Source of the DNA: Actinomadura sp. BRA 177
GTDB taxonomy: Bacteria > Actinomycetota > Actinomycetes > Streptosporangiales > Streptosporangiaceae
DNA: 47,657 nt
NCBI RefSeq assembly: GCF_013372625.1
Contig: NZ_JABXFD010000082.1
Location: 1-47,657 of the forward strand
Direction of reading: 5' to 3'
Of the stretch, positions 17,798 to 26,500 are shown in pieces. Position 1 is the stretch's first letter. Each line of letters begins with the position of its first letter. The position numbers were made by a program, and so were the translations under genes. Under the pieces are notes generated by a model that was given only the letters and a program-made list of their open reading frames with translations, did not search any database and was not told the origin of the DNA.

Positions 17798-17921
17798 TCT
17801 CGTTACCGGCAACACTATCAGCGACCTAACACACACCGAACGCGATCAGGCGGAAGAGGTCTACGTCTGCCCCGAATCGCTACGGCTGTGGACGAACTGG
17901 ACTGACGGGAGGCATGGCTCG

Positions 17922-18677
17922 ATGGAGGTCAAGGGGGCGTGGGGGCTGGTGACCGGGGGGCTGTGCGCGTGGCGGCTGCCCGAGGACGAGAGCGGGCCGG
18001 CGACGGCGCGGCGGCTCGTCCGCCAGACGATGTCCGAACTGGCGCTCGACCGGGACGTGATCGAGGACGGCAAGCTCGCCGTGTCCGAGACTGCGACGAA
18101 CGCACTCCGGCACGCCAGATGCTCGCGAGGCGACCGTCCGCCCACCCCGCCGGAACTGTGGATCTGGGCGCGGACCGTCCCATCGCCCCAGCTCATCGTC
18201 TCCGTCTTCGACGGCGCGCGAACCACCACACCGCACACCTCCAAGGCCGGGCTGCTGGACGAGCACGGCAAGGGCCTGGAACTCGTCCGCCAAGTCACCG
18301 CCGCCTGGGGCAGCAACCCCACCCGCTCCCGCCTCGACACCACGTCCGTCCTCGGCAAAACCGTCTGGTTCGCCCTACCGCTCCCCCACGACTGGCCCGG
18401 CCTGCACTACCGCGTCCACCCCGGGACCGCCGCACACCACCTGCTCCTCAACCTCACCCACCGCGGATTCAAAGGCCAACGCAACACCACCGACGACGGC
18501 CTCTCCGTCCTCATCCTCCCCACCCTCAACGTCTGGGTCCACCGCCGCACCTTCTGCTGGTGGTCCACCCCGCACCGCTACCTCCGCCGCCCCCTCATCG
18601 ACCTCCAAGAAACCACCGAACTCCTCACCCACCACCTCGACGCCACCACCCCCACCTACGCCCCCACCCGGCGATAG
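17922..18677 (+). CDS. RsbW-like ATP-binding protein (HATPase_c_2)
   Basis: This is a 251-residue protein from ATG 17922 with GGGAGG upstream. Residues 25-145 form a GHKL ATPase of the anti-sigma RsbW type: the N-box KLAVSETATNALRHA (51-65, Glu56 and Asn60), a G1-like FDGAR and the G2 box GKGLELVRQ. The C-terminal 100 residues are Pro/His/Thr-rich with no recognised domain; codons there are extremely C-rich. Actinomycetes carry many such proteins beside DUF397/XRE genes. It may bind ATP and a partner protein rather than act as a true anti-sigma factor. It is divergent from the Scr1-type regulator. Confidence 0.85.
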   Translation: MEVKGAWGLVTGGLCAWRLPEDESGPATARRLVRQTMSELALDRDVIEDGKLAVSETATNALRHARCSRGDRPPTPPELWIWARTVPSPQLIVSVFDGARTTTPHTSKAGLLDEHGKGLELVRQVTAAWGSNPTRSRLDTTSVLGKTVWFALPLPHDWPGLHYRVHPGTAAHHLLLNLTHRGFKGQRNTTDDGLSVLILPTLNVWVHRRTFCWWSTPHRYLRRPLIDLQETTELLTHHLDATTPTYAPTRR

Positions 18678-18719
18678 CAACGGAAGAGCCGCGACGCGTT
18701 CAGCCGATGCCGCGCATTG

Positions 18720-18768
18720 TCGGTCAGCGCGATTCGCCGGGCCGCCGCCACCGGCCGCGACTGACCGA
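18720..18768 (+). terminator. Hairpin downstream of the RsbW-like gene
   Basis: TCGGTCAG at 18720-18727 pairs with CTGACCGA at 18761-18768, extended by GCG/CGC, with GCCGG and CCGGC nested inside the loop. It is 42 bases past the stop codon and is followed by a short T-containing stretch (ATCTTTC). Confidence 0.5.
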
Positions 18769-18926
18769 TGATCTTTCAGGCAGGCCGCGTCCTTACCGTC
18801 CTGCTTTCTTCACCGGCATGTCCTCGATCCCCACATCACTACCAGTGCTCCCGCATGATGTTTTGCCGGGAAGAATCCTGGATCGATCCATGTGTCTATT
18901 TTTCCACATATCGGCACGCGACGCGG

Positions 18927-18956
18927 TTGTGCGACGTCGACAAACCGGCATTAGGT
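18927..18956 (+). promoter_or_regulatory. Weak promoter candidate for the 19050 operon
   Basis: TTGTGC and TTAGGT are separated by 18 bases. An imperfect dyad centred on GACGTC (18925-18946) overlaps the -35. The match is partial, and the call rests mainly on its position about 95 bases before the first start codon. Confidence 0.28.
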
Positions 18957-19049
18957 CGCGCCGTTATCTCATCTACGTGGCAGCGAGCCATGCGCGCCGC
19001 TAATCTGTCGGAAGCGCCCCGAGAGAGGGCCTTTCCAGGAAGGCAGACC

Positions 19050-19274
19050 ATGAAACTGGTCATGCTGTACAAGGATCAAGGTTCCGGCGGGAACGGATGC
19101 CCGTCCGTCTACCTGGCGGAGAACGGAGACCTCGTCGTCCAGGGGCACGCGGTGGACGACGGCACCTTCGCCGAGCTGGCCAACGTGCTGCCGGGTGAGA
19201 ACGCCGTCCGGATCGCGCCGGACGTCCTCGAGGGAGCCATCGAGCGGCTGCGCGCCGTGCGGGAGGAGCGCTAG
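19050..19274 (+). CDS. Small conserved-looking protein, first gene of DUF6879/NB-ARC operon
   Basis: This is a 74-residue protein from ATG 19050, preceded by GGAAGGCAGACC. I do not assign a named family with certainty. It has a strand-rich N-terminus (KLVMLYKD, CPSVYLAENGDLVVQG) and a helical C-terminus (VLEGAIERLRAVREER). The next gene begins at the very next base after its stop, so the two are translationally coupled. Small proteins of this kind commonly precede DUF6879 genes in actinomycetes. The function is unknown. Confidence 0.75.
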   Translation: MKLVMLYKDQGSGGNGCPSVYLAENGDLVVQGHAVDDGTFAELANVLPGENAVRIAPDVLEGAIERLRAVREER

Positions 19275-19847
19275 GTGGGACGGGTCTTCCACTCACTCGC
19301 CGACAAGGAATTCAACAGTCTCTTCAGTGACTTCGAGTACACCGCTTACCGCCTGGAGTCCCTGCAGAGCTACGACGTCTCCTACGAAAAGGACGAGTTC
19401 TCACTCTTCCTCGCCGGTCAGGAGCGTGGAGAATTCCCGGGAATCGCCGACTGGATCGAAGGCAGCGTGCGACCGGCGAAGAAAGCCGGAAAGCGCATGC
19501 ACCGAGTCCATGTCGTCGAGGAGCCGCTGTCCGATTACGTCCGGTTCGAGTGCGCCTGGTCGTACGAGCACACCGTGCCGGCCGGAGAGGACGTGCGGAT
19601 CATCCCGGTGCGGCGGGGCGAGTGGCCGGAAGGGCTGCCCCACTACGACTACTGGCTCTTCGACTCCTGCCGCCTCGTCACCATGCACTACGAGGACGAC
19701 GGGGCGTTCGCGGCGGCGGAGATCGTCGACGATCCCGAAAAGATCGTCCAGGCGAACTACTGGCGGGACCTCGCGGTGAACCGTGCCGTCCCGTACCAGG
19801 AGTTCGCCGCCCGGTACGACGGACGGTTCCTGCCGACGTCCGGCTGA
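19275..19847 (+). CDS. DUF6879 family protein
   Basis: This is a 190-residue protein from GTG 19275, which follows the previous stop directly; GGGAGGAG inside the upstream gene serves as ribosome site. Recognisable stretches are FSDFEYTAYRLESLQSY near the start, a WIEGSVRPAKKAGKRMHRVHVV segment and DYWLFDSC late in the protein, as in DUF6879 proteins. These are single-domain cytosolic proteins without an established activity. The last base of its TGA overlaps the ATG of the NB-ARC gene. The operon small protein, DUF6879, NB-ARC/TPR, GNAT suggests a STAND-type sensor with accessory factors. Confidence 0.82.
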   Translation: MGRVFHSLADKEFNSLFSDFEYTAYRLESLQSYDVSYEKDEFSLFLAGQERGEFPGIADWIEGSVRPAKKAGKRMHRVHVVEEPLSDYVRFECAWSYEHTVPAGEDVRIIPVRRGEWPEGLPHYDYWLFDSCRLVTMHYEDDGAFAAAEIVDDPEKIVQANYWRDLAVNRAVPYQEFAARYDGRFLPTSG

Positions 19848-22033
19848 TGTCCAGCGAGGACCCGATCGCGGCGAACCAGTTCGAGGGAGACGCCGGCACC
19901 GTCGTCCAAGCTCAGAGCGTCCAGGGCGGTATCCGCATCGGCGGAGGCCGAGACCTGCCGCCGCCGCGGCAGCTGCCGCTGGACGTCTCCGGCTTCGTCA
20001 ACAGGGAGGCGAGTCTCCGGGCATTGGACGTCCTGCTCGCGGACAGCACGACGGAGGCGACCGTGCCGACCGGACCGGCGGGCACGGCCGCCGACGGCGT
20101 CCCCGCCGTCGTGGTATCCGCCGTGTCCGGCGCGCCGGGTATCGGCAAGACAGCACTCGCCCTGCACTGGGCGCACCGGTCCCGGTCACGGTTCCCCGAC
20201 GGCGACCTCTACGTGGACATGCGCGGCCACGGCCCCGGCCGTCCGATGACGGCGGGCGAGGCCCTCGACGGATTCCTGCGGGCCCTCGGCGCACCGCCGG
20301 AGGCCATCCCCGACGACCCGGGCCAGCGGGCATCCATCTACCGGACGCTTCTCGACGGCAAGCGCATGCTGGTCGTCCTCGACAATGCCGCGTCGTCCTC
20401 CGACATCAGGCCGCTGCTCCCGGCGTCGCGCGGGTGCTTCGCGCTGATCACCAGCCGAAGTACACTCGCGGGGCTGGTGGCCAGGGAGGGAGCGGCGCGC
20501 GTGACCTTGGACGTACTGTCGCCCGAGGAGTCCGTCGCCCTGCTCGCGACCGTGCTCGGAACGGACCGAATCGCGGCCGACCCCCTGGCCGCCCTCCGCA
20601 TCGCCGAACTCAGCGGCCACCTTCCGCTCGCACTGCGCGTCGTCGCCGAGCACGCGGCGGGCCGACCGGAACTGTCCCTCGCCGACCTGGTCGCCGAACT
20701 CGAGGACGAACGGCACCGGCTCGACGCCCTGGCGACCGAAGAAGACGAACTGAGCGACGTGCGCGCGGCGTTCTCCTGGTCCTACCGCGCCCTGAGCGAA
20801 CCCCGGCGCCGCGCCTTCCGGCTCCTCGGCCTGCACACCGGACCCGACATCGGCATCGGCGCCGCCGCGGCGCTGCTGGACACCGACCCGGCCACGGCGC
20901 GCCGCCGGCTGCGCGGCCTCACCGCCGCCCACCTGCTCCGCGAGACCTCGAACGACCGCTTCCACCTCCACGACCTGCTGCGCGCCTATGCCCGCGAGCG
21001 ACTGGACGCCGAGGATCCCCAGCGAGAGCGGACGCGTGCCGTGCGGCGGATGTTCTCCTGGTACCTGCTCACAGCCGACGCCGGACGGCGGCTCATCCTG
21101 CCCTACTCCCACGCGGTCCCGCTCGTCCCCGCCGAGGGCATCGACGTGCCCCGATTCGGGGGAGCGCAGGAGGCCGCTCGGTGGTTCGAGGGTGAGCGGC
21201 CCAATGTCCTCGCCGCGCTACGTCTCGCTGTCGACCTCGGGCAGTACGACATCGCCTGGAAACTGCCCGTGGTCGCCGACGGCTTCTTCGAACTCGGCTC
21301 ATACTGGTCCGACTGGGAGGACGTGCACCGGCTCGGGCTGCGGGCTGCGCAGGAGCTCGGCGACGCCCTCGGCGAGGCGTCCAATCTCTTCTGCCTCGGT
21401 GACGCGGGCTGGCGCGGCGGCCGGCACGACGAGGCGCTCACCGACTACCGGCGGGCCGCCGAACTCAGCCGGGAACTCGGCGACGCCTGGCTCGAGGGCT
21501 TCGCATCCCGCGGCATCGGCCTGATCTATGAGGAACGCCACGAGACCGAGGCGGCGGCCGAGCATTTCCGGTCGGCGCTGCGGGTCTTCCAGGAGAACGG
21601 GATACGGCGCGGCGAGGGCATGGCACTGCTGAGCCTCGGCCACTGCGCCGCCGATACCGGTGAGGCCATCGAACTCGGTGAGCGCGCCCTGGCCGTTTTC
21701 GCCGAACTGGGCGACGAGTGGAGCCGAGCATGGGGGACGCTCCCGCTCGCGTCCGCCCTTCTCGCCCAGGGGCGGGCATCGGACACCGAACCACGGCTGC
21801 GGCACGCGGTCGAGACCTTCGAACGGTTCGGTGACCGCCGCAGCATGGCGATGGCGATGGCCTCACACGGTGAGGCGCTTCTCGCGATGGACGACGCCTC
21901 CGGCGCGGCCGCCCGCTGGCGCGCGGCCGCCGCGATCTACGACGAGCTCGGCGACGACCGGGCAGAAGAACTGCGCACGCGGGCCTCGGACCTTGAGCAG
22001 GGGCAGGGGCAGGGGCAGGCCGATGGTCGCTGA
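19847..22033 (+). CDS. NB-ARC ATPase with C-terminal TPR repeats (STAND family)
   Basis: This is a 728-residue protein starting at ATG 19847 within the TGATG overlap. A short N-terminal segment (NQFEGDAGTVVQAQSVQGGI) is typical of actinomycete proteins of this class. The NB-ARC domain has Walker A GAPGIGKT (95-102), Walker B MLVVLDNA, a TSR sensor and a winged-helix region. From about residue 470 there are TPR repeats with A-x-x-L-G-x-A patterns. There is no SARP DNA-binding domain, so it is not an AfsR/SARP activator. STAND ATPases oligomerise on ligand binding; many are phage sensors (Avs-like) or regulators. No fused effector is visible; the neighbouring DUF6879 or GNAT protein may supply output. 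Confidence 0.9.
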   Translation: MSSEDPIAANQFEGDAGTVVQAQSVQGGIRIGGGRDLPPPRQLPLDVSGFVNREASLRALDVLLADSTTEATVPTGPAGTAADGVPAVVVSAVSGAPGIGKTALALHWAHRSRSRFPDGDLYVDMRGHGPGRPMTAGEALDGFLRALGAPPEAIPDDPGQRASIYRTLLDGKRMLVVLDNAASSSDIRPLLPASRGCFALITSRSTLAGLVAREGAARVTLDVLSPEESVALLATVLGTDRIAADPLAALRIAELSGHLPLALRVVAEHAAGRPELSLADLVAELEDERHRLDALATEEDELSDVRAAFSWSYRALSEPRRRAFRLLGLHTGPDIGIGAAAALLDTDPATARRRLRGLTAAHLLRETSNDRFHLHDLLRAYARERLDAEDPQRERTRAVRRMFSWYLLTADAGRRLILPYSHAVPLVPAEGIDVPRFGGAQEAARWFEGERPNVLAALRLAVDLGQYDIAWKLPVVADGFFELGSYWSDWEDVHRLGLRAAQELGDALGEASNLFCLGDAGWRGGRHDEALTDYRRAAELSRELGDAWLEGFASRGIGLIYEERHETEAAAEHFRSALRVFQENGIRRGEGMALLSLGHCAADTGEAIELGERALAVFAELGDEWSRAWGTLPLASALLAQGRASDTEPRLRHAVETFERFGDRRSMAMAMASHGEALLAMDDASGAAARWRAAAAIYDELGDDRAEELRTRASDLEQGQGQGQADGR

Positions 22034-22595
22034 CCCGACCGTCCGGACCGGTGCCCGGGCGCTCGCGGAGCAGTGCTTCACCGCGGTCTGCGACGTGCAC
22101 GACGCGGTCTTCGCCCAGCCGCCCTTCGCATGGGCACCGCAGATGGCGACCGAGAACAGCGAGTACCTGCGGCGGCTGATGGACGATCCGACTTTCGGAT
22201 TCGTGCTGGCCGAACATCGCGGCCACCTGATCGGTTACGCCTTCGGTCACCGCCTCCCGGCCGACCACGGTTGGTGGAATGACTTCACCGAACCACTCCC
22301 CGACGACCTCACGGCCGAATGGGACGGCCGCACCTTCGCCCTGATCAGCCTCGCCCTGCTGCCGCCCTGGCGCGGCCTCGGCATCGGCGGGCGCCTCGTC
22401 CGAGAACTGCTCGCGGCACGGAACGAAGAACGCGCCATCCTCTCGGTGCAGCCGACCGCCGTCGCCACCCAAGCCTTCTACCGTCATCTCGGATGGCACA
22501 AGGTGGGACGCAAAGGCCCCTTGGAGGGTGTCGTCCCGCCCTACTGGGACATCTTCATCTTCACCGTCGCCCCGCCCCCTTCACATCGACAGTGA
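22023..22595 (+). CDS. GNAT family N-acetyltransferase
   Basis: This is a 190-residue protein from ATG 22023, overlapping the NB-ARC stop by 11 bases, so it is translationally coupled. The acetyl-CoA loop is clear: ALLPPWRGLGIGGRLVREL with R-G-L-G-I-G at 117-122, followed by the AFYRHLGW signature near residue 155. It has a single domain and normal GNAT length. The substrate is not predictable. As last gene of the NB-ARC operon it may be the modifying output of the pathway, or only a co-transcribed gene. It is convergent with the toxin gene at 22620, with a 24-base gap. Confidence 0.9.
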   Translation: MVADPTVRTGARALAEQCFTAVCDVHDAVFAQPPFAWAPQMATENSEYLRRLMDDPTFGFVLAEHRGHLIGYAFGHRLPADHGWWNDFTEPLPDDLTAEWDGRTFALISLALLPPWRGLGIGGRLVRELLAARNEERAILSVQPTAVATQAFYRHLGWHKVGRKGPLEGVVPPYWDIFIFTVAPPPSHRQ

Positions 22596-22619
22596 GGGGC
22601 AGTTCCGCACCTCATCGGC

Positions 22620-22976
22620 TCAGCCTTCGGTGTCCTTCGGGTGACGAGGGGAGGCGTAGACGAGCCATACGATGCGCTTCTCGTCGTCGACGAGGTAGCG
22701 CACCCGGCCGCCGCTGGTGACCTCGTACTCCCACTGCTCCAGGTCACGACCATTGTGCCCGCGAGTTGCGAGATCTCCGCGAAGCCGGTGCTGGCGTTGA
22801 TGGTTGGCGCGGGAGCGCGGCTCGGAACGAAGATTCTCCAAGCATCGCCGACTGTTGGCCACGGCAAGCCGGCAAAGCTCGTCCCAGCCGTTGGCGGCTT
22901 CGCCCGTTCCGAACCGCACATCCCACTGGTCATCCGGAGGCGGGACCGTGACGCGATCCCCCCGCTTCGGACTCAC
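22620..22976 (-). CDS. Probable RelE/ParE-like toxin
   Basis: This is a 118-residue protein from GTG 22976, which overlaps the antitoxin stop (GTGA). The C-terminal half (WEYEVTSGGRVRYLVDD, then IVWLVYASPRHPK) has the strand pattern and basic, aromatic residues of ParE/RelE-fold toxins, with a conserved HPK near the end. The N-terminal half is Arg-rich and helical. The short, coupled position behind a Phd-like antitoxin supports the call. Target (ribosome-bound mRNA or gyrase) cannot be told from sequence. Confidence 0.65.
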   Translation of the reverse strand: MSPKRGDRVTVPPPDDQWDVRFGTGEAANGWDELCRLAVANSRRCLENLRSEPRSRANHQRQHRLRGDLATRGHNGRDLEQWEYEVTSGGRVRYLVDDEKRIVWLVYASPRHPKDTEG

Positions 22977-23446
22977 GGGTGGACTTCCACCTGGCCGAAG
23001 TCACCGCTGGCGGGCAGAACCGCATCCGCGTGCTGCTCAGGGTCAGCCTTGATGCGCGCGGTGGCACGCCAACCGGTGATCACCTCGTTGATGGACGCGT
23101 CAAGGTCGAGCTCGGCCGCGTCCGAAAGCGCATCGACCAGCTCCACGGTGAAAGCGCGCACCTCATCGGTGCTGAGGTGGCGCACCCAAGGGAACACGTC
23201 CGGCATGGCGAGAAGCAGCTCGCGAGCGCCCGGGTCGTGCTTCATCAACGCGATGAAGATCCGGGAGGCCGTGGCCAGCGTCTCGTCACGCCGCTCTTCA
23301 CGATCGGCCGCCGTCAGGAAGAAGTCGGGTGCATCACGATGGGTGACGCGCACCCGGCCCAGCTTGGAGGCACGTTCGGCGACGGCCCGCGGGTTGCGGG
23401 ACAGGTCGGAGAAGGTGACCGAGTCTGGATGGATCGTGGTGCTCAT
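22973..23446 (-). CDS. Phd/YefM-like antitoxin with C-terminal extension
   Basis: This is a 157-residue protein from ATG 23446. The N-terminus (VTFSDLSRNPRAVAERA, then RVRVTHRDAPDFFLTAAD) fits the Phd/YefM DNA-binding fold. A further 90 residues are helical and are longer than in classical Phd, possibly the toxin-binding part. Overlap with the toxin start gives coupled translation. CAGATCGTATTCTG, 13 bases upstream, is a plausible autoregulatory operator. It is 83 bases from the hsdR paralogue, so it may stabilise the neighbouring system. Confidence 0.78.
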   Translation of the reverse strand: MSTTIHPDSVTFSDLSRNPRAVAERASKLGRVRVTHRDAPDFFLTAADREERRDETLATASRIFIALMKHDPGARELLLAMPDVFPWVRHLSTDEVRAFTVELVDALSDAAELDLDASINEVITGWRATARIKADPEQHADAVLPASGDFGQVEVHP

Positions 23447-23459
23447 GACCGCAGGTTAT

Positions 23460-23473
23460 CAGATCGTATTCTG
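23460..23473. promoter_or_regulatory. Candidate autoregulatory operator of the toxin-antitoxin pair
   Basis: CAGATCGTATTCTG has complementary outer arms CAGA and TCTG around a 6-base centre and lies just before the antitoxin ATG, where Phd-type antitoxins usually bind. Confidence 0.4.
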
Positions 23474-23529
23474 AAGTCGACTGGCCGAGCTCACCGTCCA
23501 TCGCTTGAACACCGCCCGGAACCTGCTCC

Positions 23530-26500
23530 CTACTCCCTGAGGAACTGGTCTCTCTGTTCAACCGCGAGCCCTAGCAGCTCCCCAGCGATCGGGCCGGCCG
23601 CGTCACGGCTCACATCAAGCAGATTGATCACCTGGCGCCGAAGGTTCCTGCGGAGGTTCTGCTGAAGATGCTCGTTCCCTGGGAAGTGGGGAGGACCGAC
23701 CTGGTCCCTGATCTCGACCGCGAGCCGTCTGGCGACCTCGACCAGGCGGTCCCGTGTGATGGGCCCCTGAGCGCTGATCTCGGCGGCAAGCTGCTCCTCG
23801 AGAACGCTGAAGATACGTCCTTCCGTTTGCGGGTCGAGGTCGAGCGCAAGGATCTCCGCGTCGTCCACAACGATCTGGTCTACCAGGTCGCCGAGGGCGT
23901 CCGCGAGTTCCCGCCACTGCTGGTCCAATTGGGTGAGCAGGAGGTCGAGTTGACCGCTCAAGCGCCCGATACGGCCGGGGTCGCTGCGCCGGCTCTCCTC
24001 GATGAGCCGTCGTAGGGCGTACTCGTACTCGCGCGCTCGGGCGCGGTCGCTGCGCAGCGCGTCCACGCGGTCCCGGAAGCTCGCGCCGGTGATCTCGACG
24101 GGCGGAACCTGCTGGACGTGCACGTTGGCGCGAATGTGATCGTCCAGCAGTTCCCGGAGGAGCGGGCCATACTGGTTCGGGTCGGGGCGGCCGGTGCCGG
24201 TATCACGGAAACGCCGTCGCACCCGCCACTGGAGCAGCCCGACATCCTTGGCGAGCTCCAGTTGAGGGCCCACCTCACGGCGTGGTAGCAGGCGTTCGAC
24301 GGCCGACAGGAATGCCCGAGCCGCGCCGTCGAACCGGGCGCGCAGGGCCGGATCCTCCAGCCGCGCGAGCAACTCTTCCTGAGCGTCCGGATCGCGGGCC
24401 TCGGATTCGCTGATCCCCAGCTCGGCGAGGGTGTCCCGCATGGTCTGCGCATGTGCGGCGAGACGGGGCAGCTCGTAGCCGAGCAGGTCCTCCCGCATTC
24501 CTTCCAGGTCGTCCAGCTCGTACTCGGCGAGCGCTTCGTCCAGGTGGTCGGCAAGCGCGACATAGTCCACGACCAGGCCGTAGGGCTTGTTGCGCGCCGG
24601 CCGGTTGGTCCGGGCGACTGCCTGGAGCAGTTCGGCCCCGCGGACGGGCCGGTCCACGTACAGGGCTTGCTGCAGCGGCGCGTCGAAGCCGGTGAGCAGC
24701 ATCCGCTGCACGATCAGGAATCCGACCGGGGTCTCTTCCCGCGGCCGTCCGGAGAACATGGTGTCGGGTTCCAGGCCGCCGAACCGGCCGTCCCACGGAC
24801 CGTCCGGGCCTTCGTTGGGGTCGATCGGGGGCGGCTCCAGCGGCGCCGACGGCGACCACGGTTCCTCCGCATCATCATCCCGCTCGCCGGCGACCGGACG
24901 CGGCAGCGGCAGCAAGTAGCGGGCAACGTGGGTGTCGTGGGCAGAGCTGTCGGTCCATTGGCGGAACTCCGGCGGGTCCCCGGCCGACGGTGAGATCACC
25001 GGGATGAAGTCGAGTTGCCGGAGCGGATACAGGTGCCGTGCCGCGGCGGCGAGAAGGCCCTCGTCGTATCCGTCGTGCGGGCCCGGCCTCGCCAGGTGCT
25101 TCTCGGCTGCGCGGACCAGGTCGTCCCTGGCACTCAGGAACGCGTCCCGGTAGCGGACGGCGGCGCGGCGGCTGACCGCGACCACCTGGGCCTTGAAACC
25201 GGCGGGCAGCACATGCTCGACCCAATGGGCGAGCATGTCACGGGCCTTCGCCCTGATCAGGTCCGTGGACTCCAGGACGTCCCGGAGGTTGAGCGGCACC
25301 TCGTCCGCCGCGTCGAGCTGGTAGGCGGCGTCCAGCCCCGCGCGGTCGACCAGCGAGGACGACACATACCGTCCCTCGTAGCGGATCGGGACGGTGGCAC
25401 CATCCTGTTCGGCCTCCCGCAACGTGTAACGGTCGATCTCCGAGCCGAAGATCTCCGTGGTGGTCCGGCCTCCGGACCGGACGATCGGCGTCCCCGTCAG
25501 GCCGATCTTCACCGCGCGGGGCAGCGCGGCGGTCAGCCGGGCGTGCCACCATCCGGTATGCGTCCGGTGTGCCTCGTCGATCAACAGCAGGATCTGGTCG
25601 CTGTTGTTCAGCACCGAGTCGAACAGGCCGCCGAACTGGTCGTCCGCTTCCTGACCCGCGCCCGCGTCCGTCCTTGCCTGCTGAATCATCAGCTGGATCA
25701 CGCCGGGCGTGGTGCTCGTGAGCAGCCGGCGCGCGGCGGCGCTGCTCTCGGCCACCAGCGGCATCTCCCCGCTGAGCCGCAGCACCGGGGTGAGCTGCGT
25801 CTTCAGCGCCCGGCGGTCCGATACTACGACGATCTTGAAGGTGCGCAGGCCGTCGGTGTTGCGCATCTTCCGGATGAGGAACACCATCGTCAGGCTCTTG
25901 CCGGAGCCCTGTGTGTGCCAGAGCAGGCCGCCACGGGCGCGGGGGTCCTGCTCGCCGACGAGCCGACGCACGGTCTTGCTCACCGCACGGTACTGCTGAT
26001 GGCGGGCGACGAGCCGGACGGTCCTGCCGTCCAGCCACTGGAACACGCTGAAGCTTCGTACCAGGTCCAGGAGGCGTTCCCGCTGCAGCACCCCCAGCGC
26101 GAGCGTGTGCAGCGTGGTGGGCTGCTGCCCGGCGGGGAGGTCGAGCCGGGCGGCCGCGGTCTCCAGAGTGTCCGGATAGGTGCTGCGCCATTCGGCGAAA
26201 TGCTCTGGAAGGGACGTGACCGTGCCGAGGGCGGCGCGCTCGTCGTCGACGGCGACAAGGAACTGGACATAACGGAACAGCTCCGGCACCGATCGGTCGG
26301 GCAGCAGACGGCGTTCCCCCGACAGAACCCGCAGCCGGTCGATCGCACCGGTGACACCGTCGGTCTCTTGTGGGCCGGATGCGGCACCGACCACGAACGG
26401 GATGCCGTTGCACAGGACCACGAAATCGAGCTCGACCGCCGGGATCCCCGCACTGCGGCGGCGTATCGGCACGTGGGTCGCGACGACCCAGTCGTTCGCG

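Larger units (their letters stand above)
18678..19049. other. Intergenic region between RsbW-like gene and the small-protein/NB-ARC operon
   Basis: This 372-base stretch has no supported gene. It is less GC-rich than its flanks. It contains the hairpin at 18720-18768 and a weak promoter near 18927-18956. The open frame entering at 18768 joins the next gene in frame but lacks a ribosome site and homology before 19050. Confidence 0.6.

Noticed and set aside
19550-19846. Upstream extension of the NB-ARC frame
   Set aside because: It lies inside the DUF6879 gene in another frame; the TGATG overlap gives a natural start at 19847.
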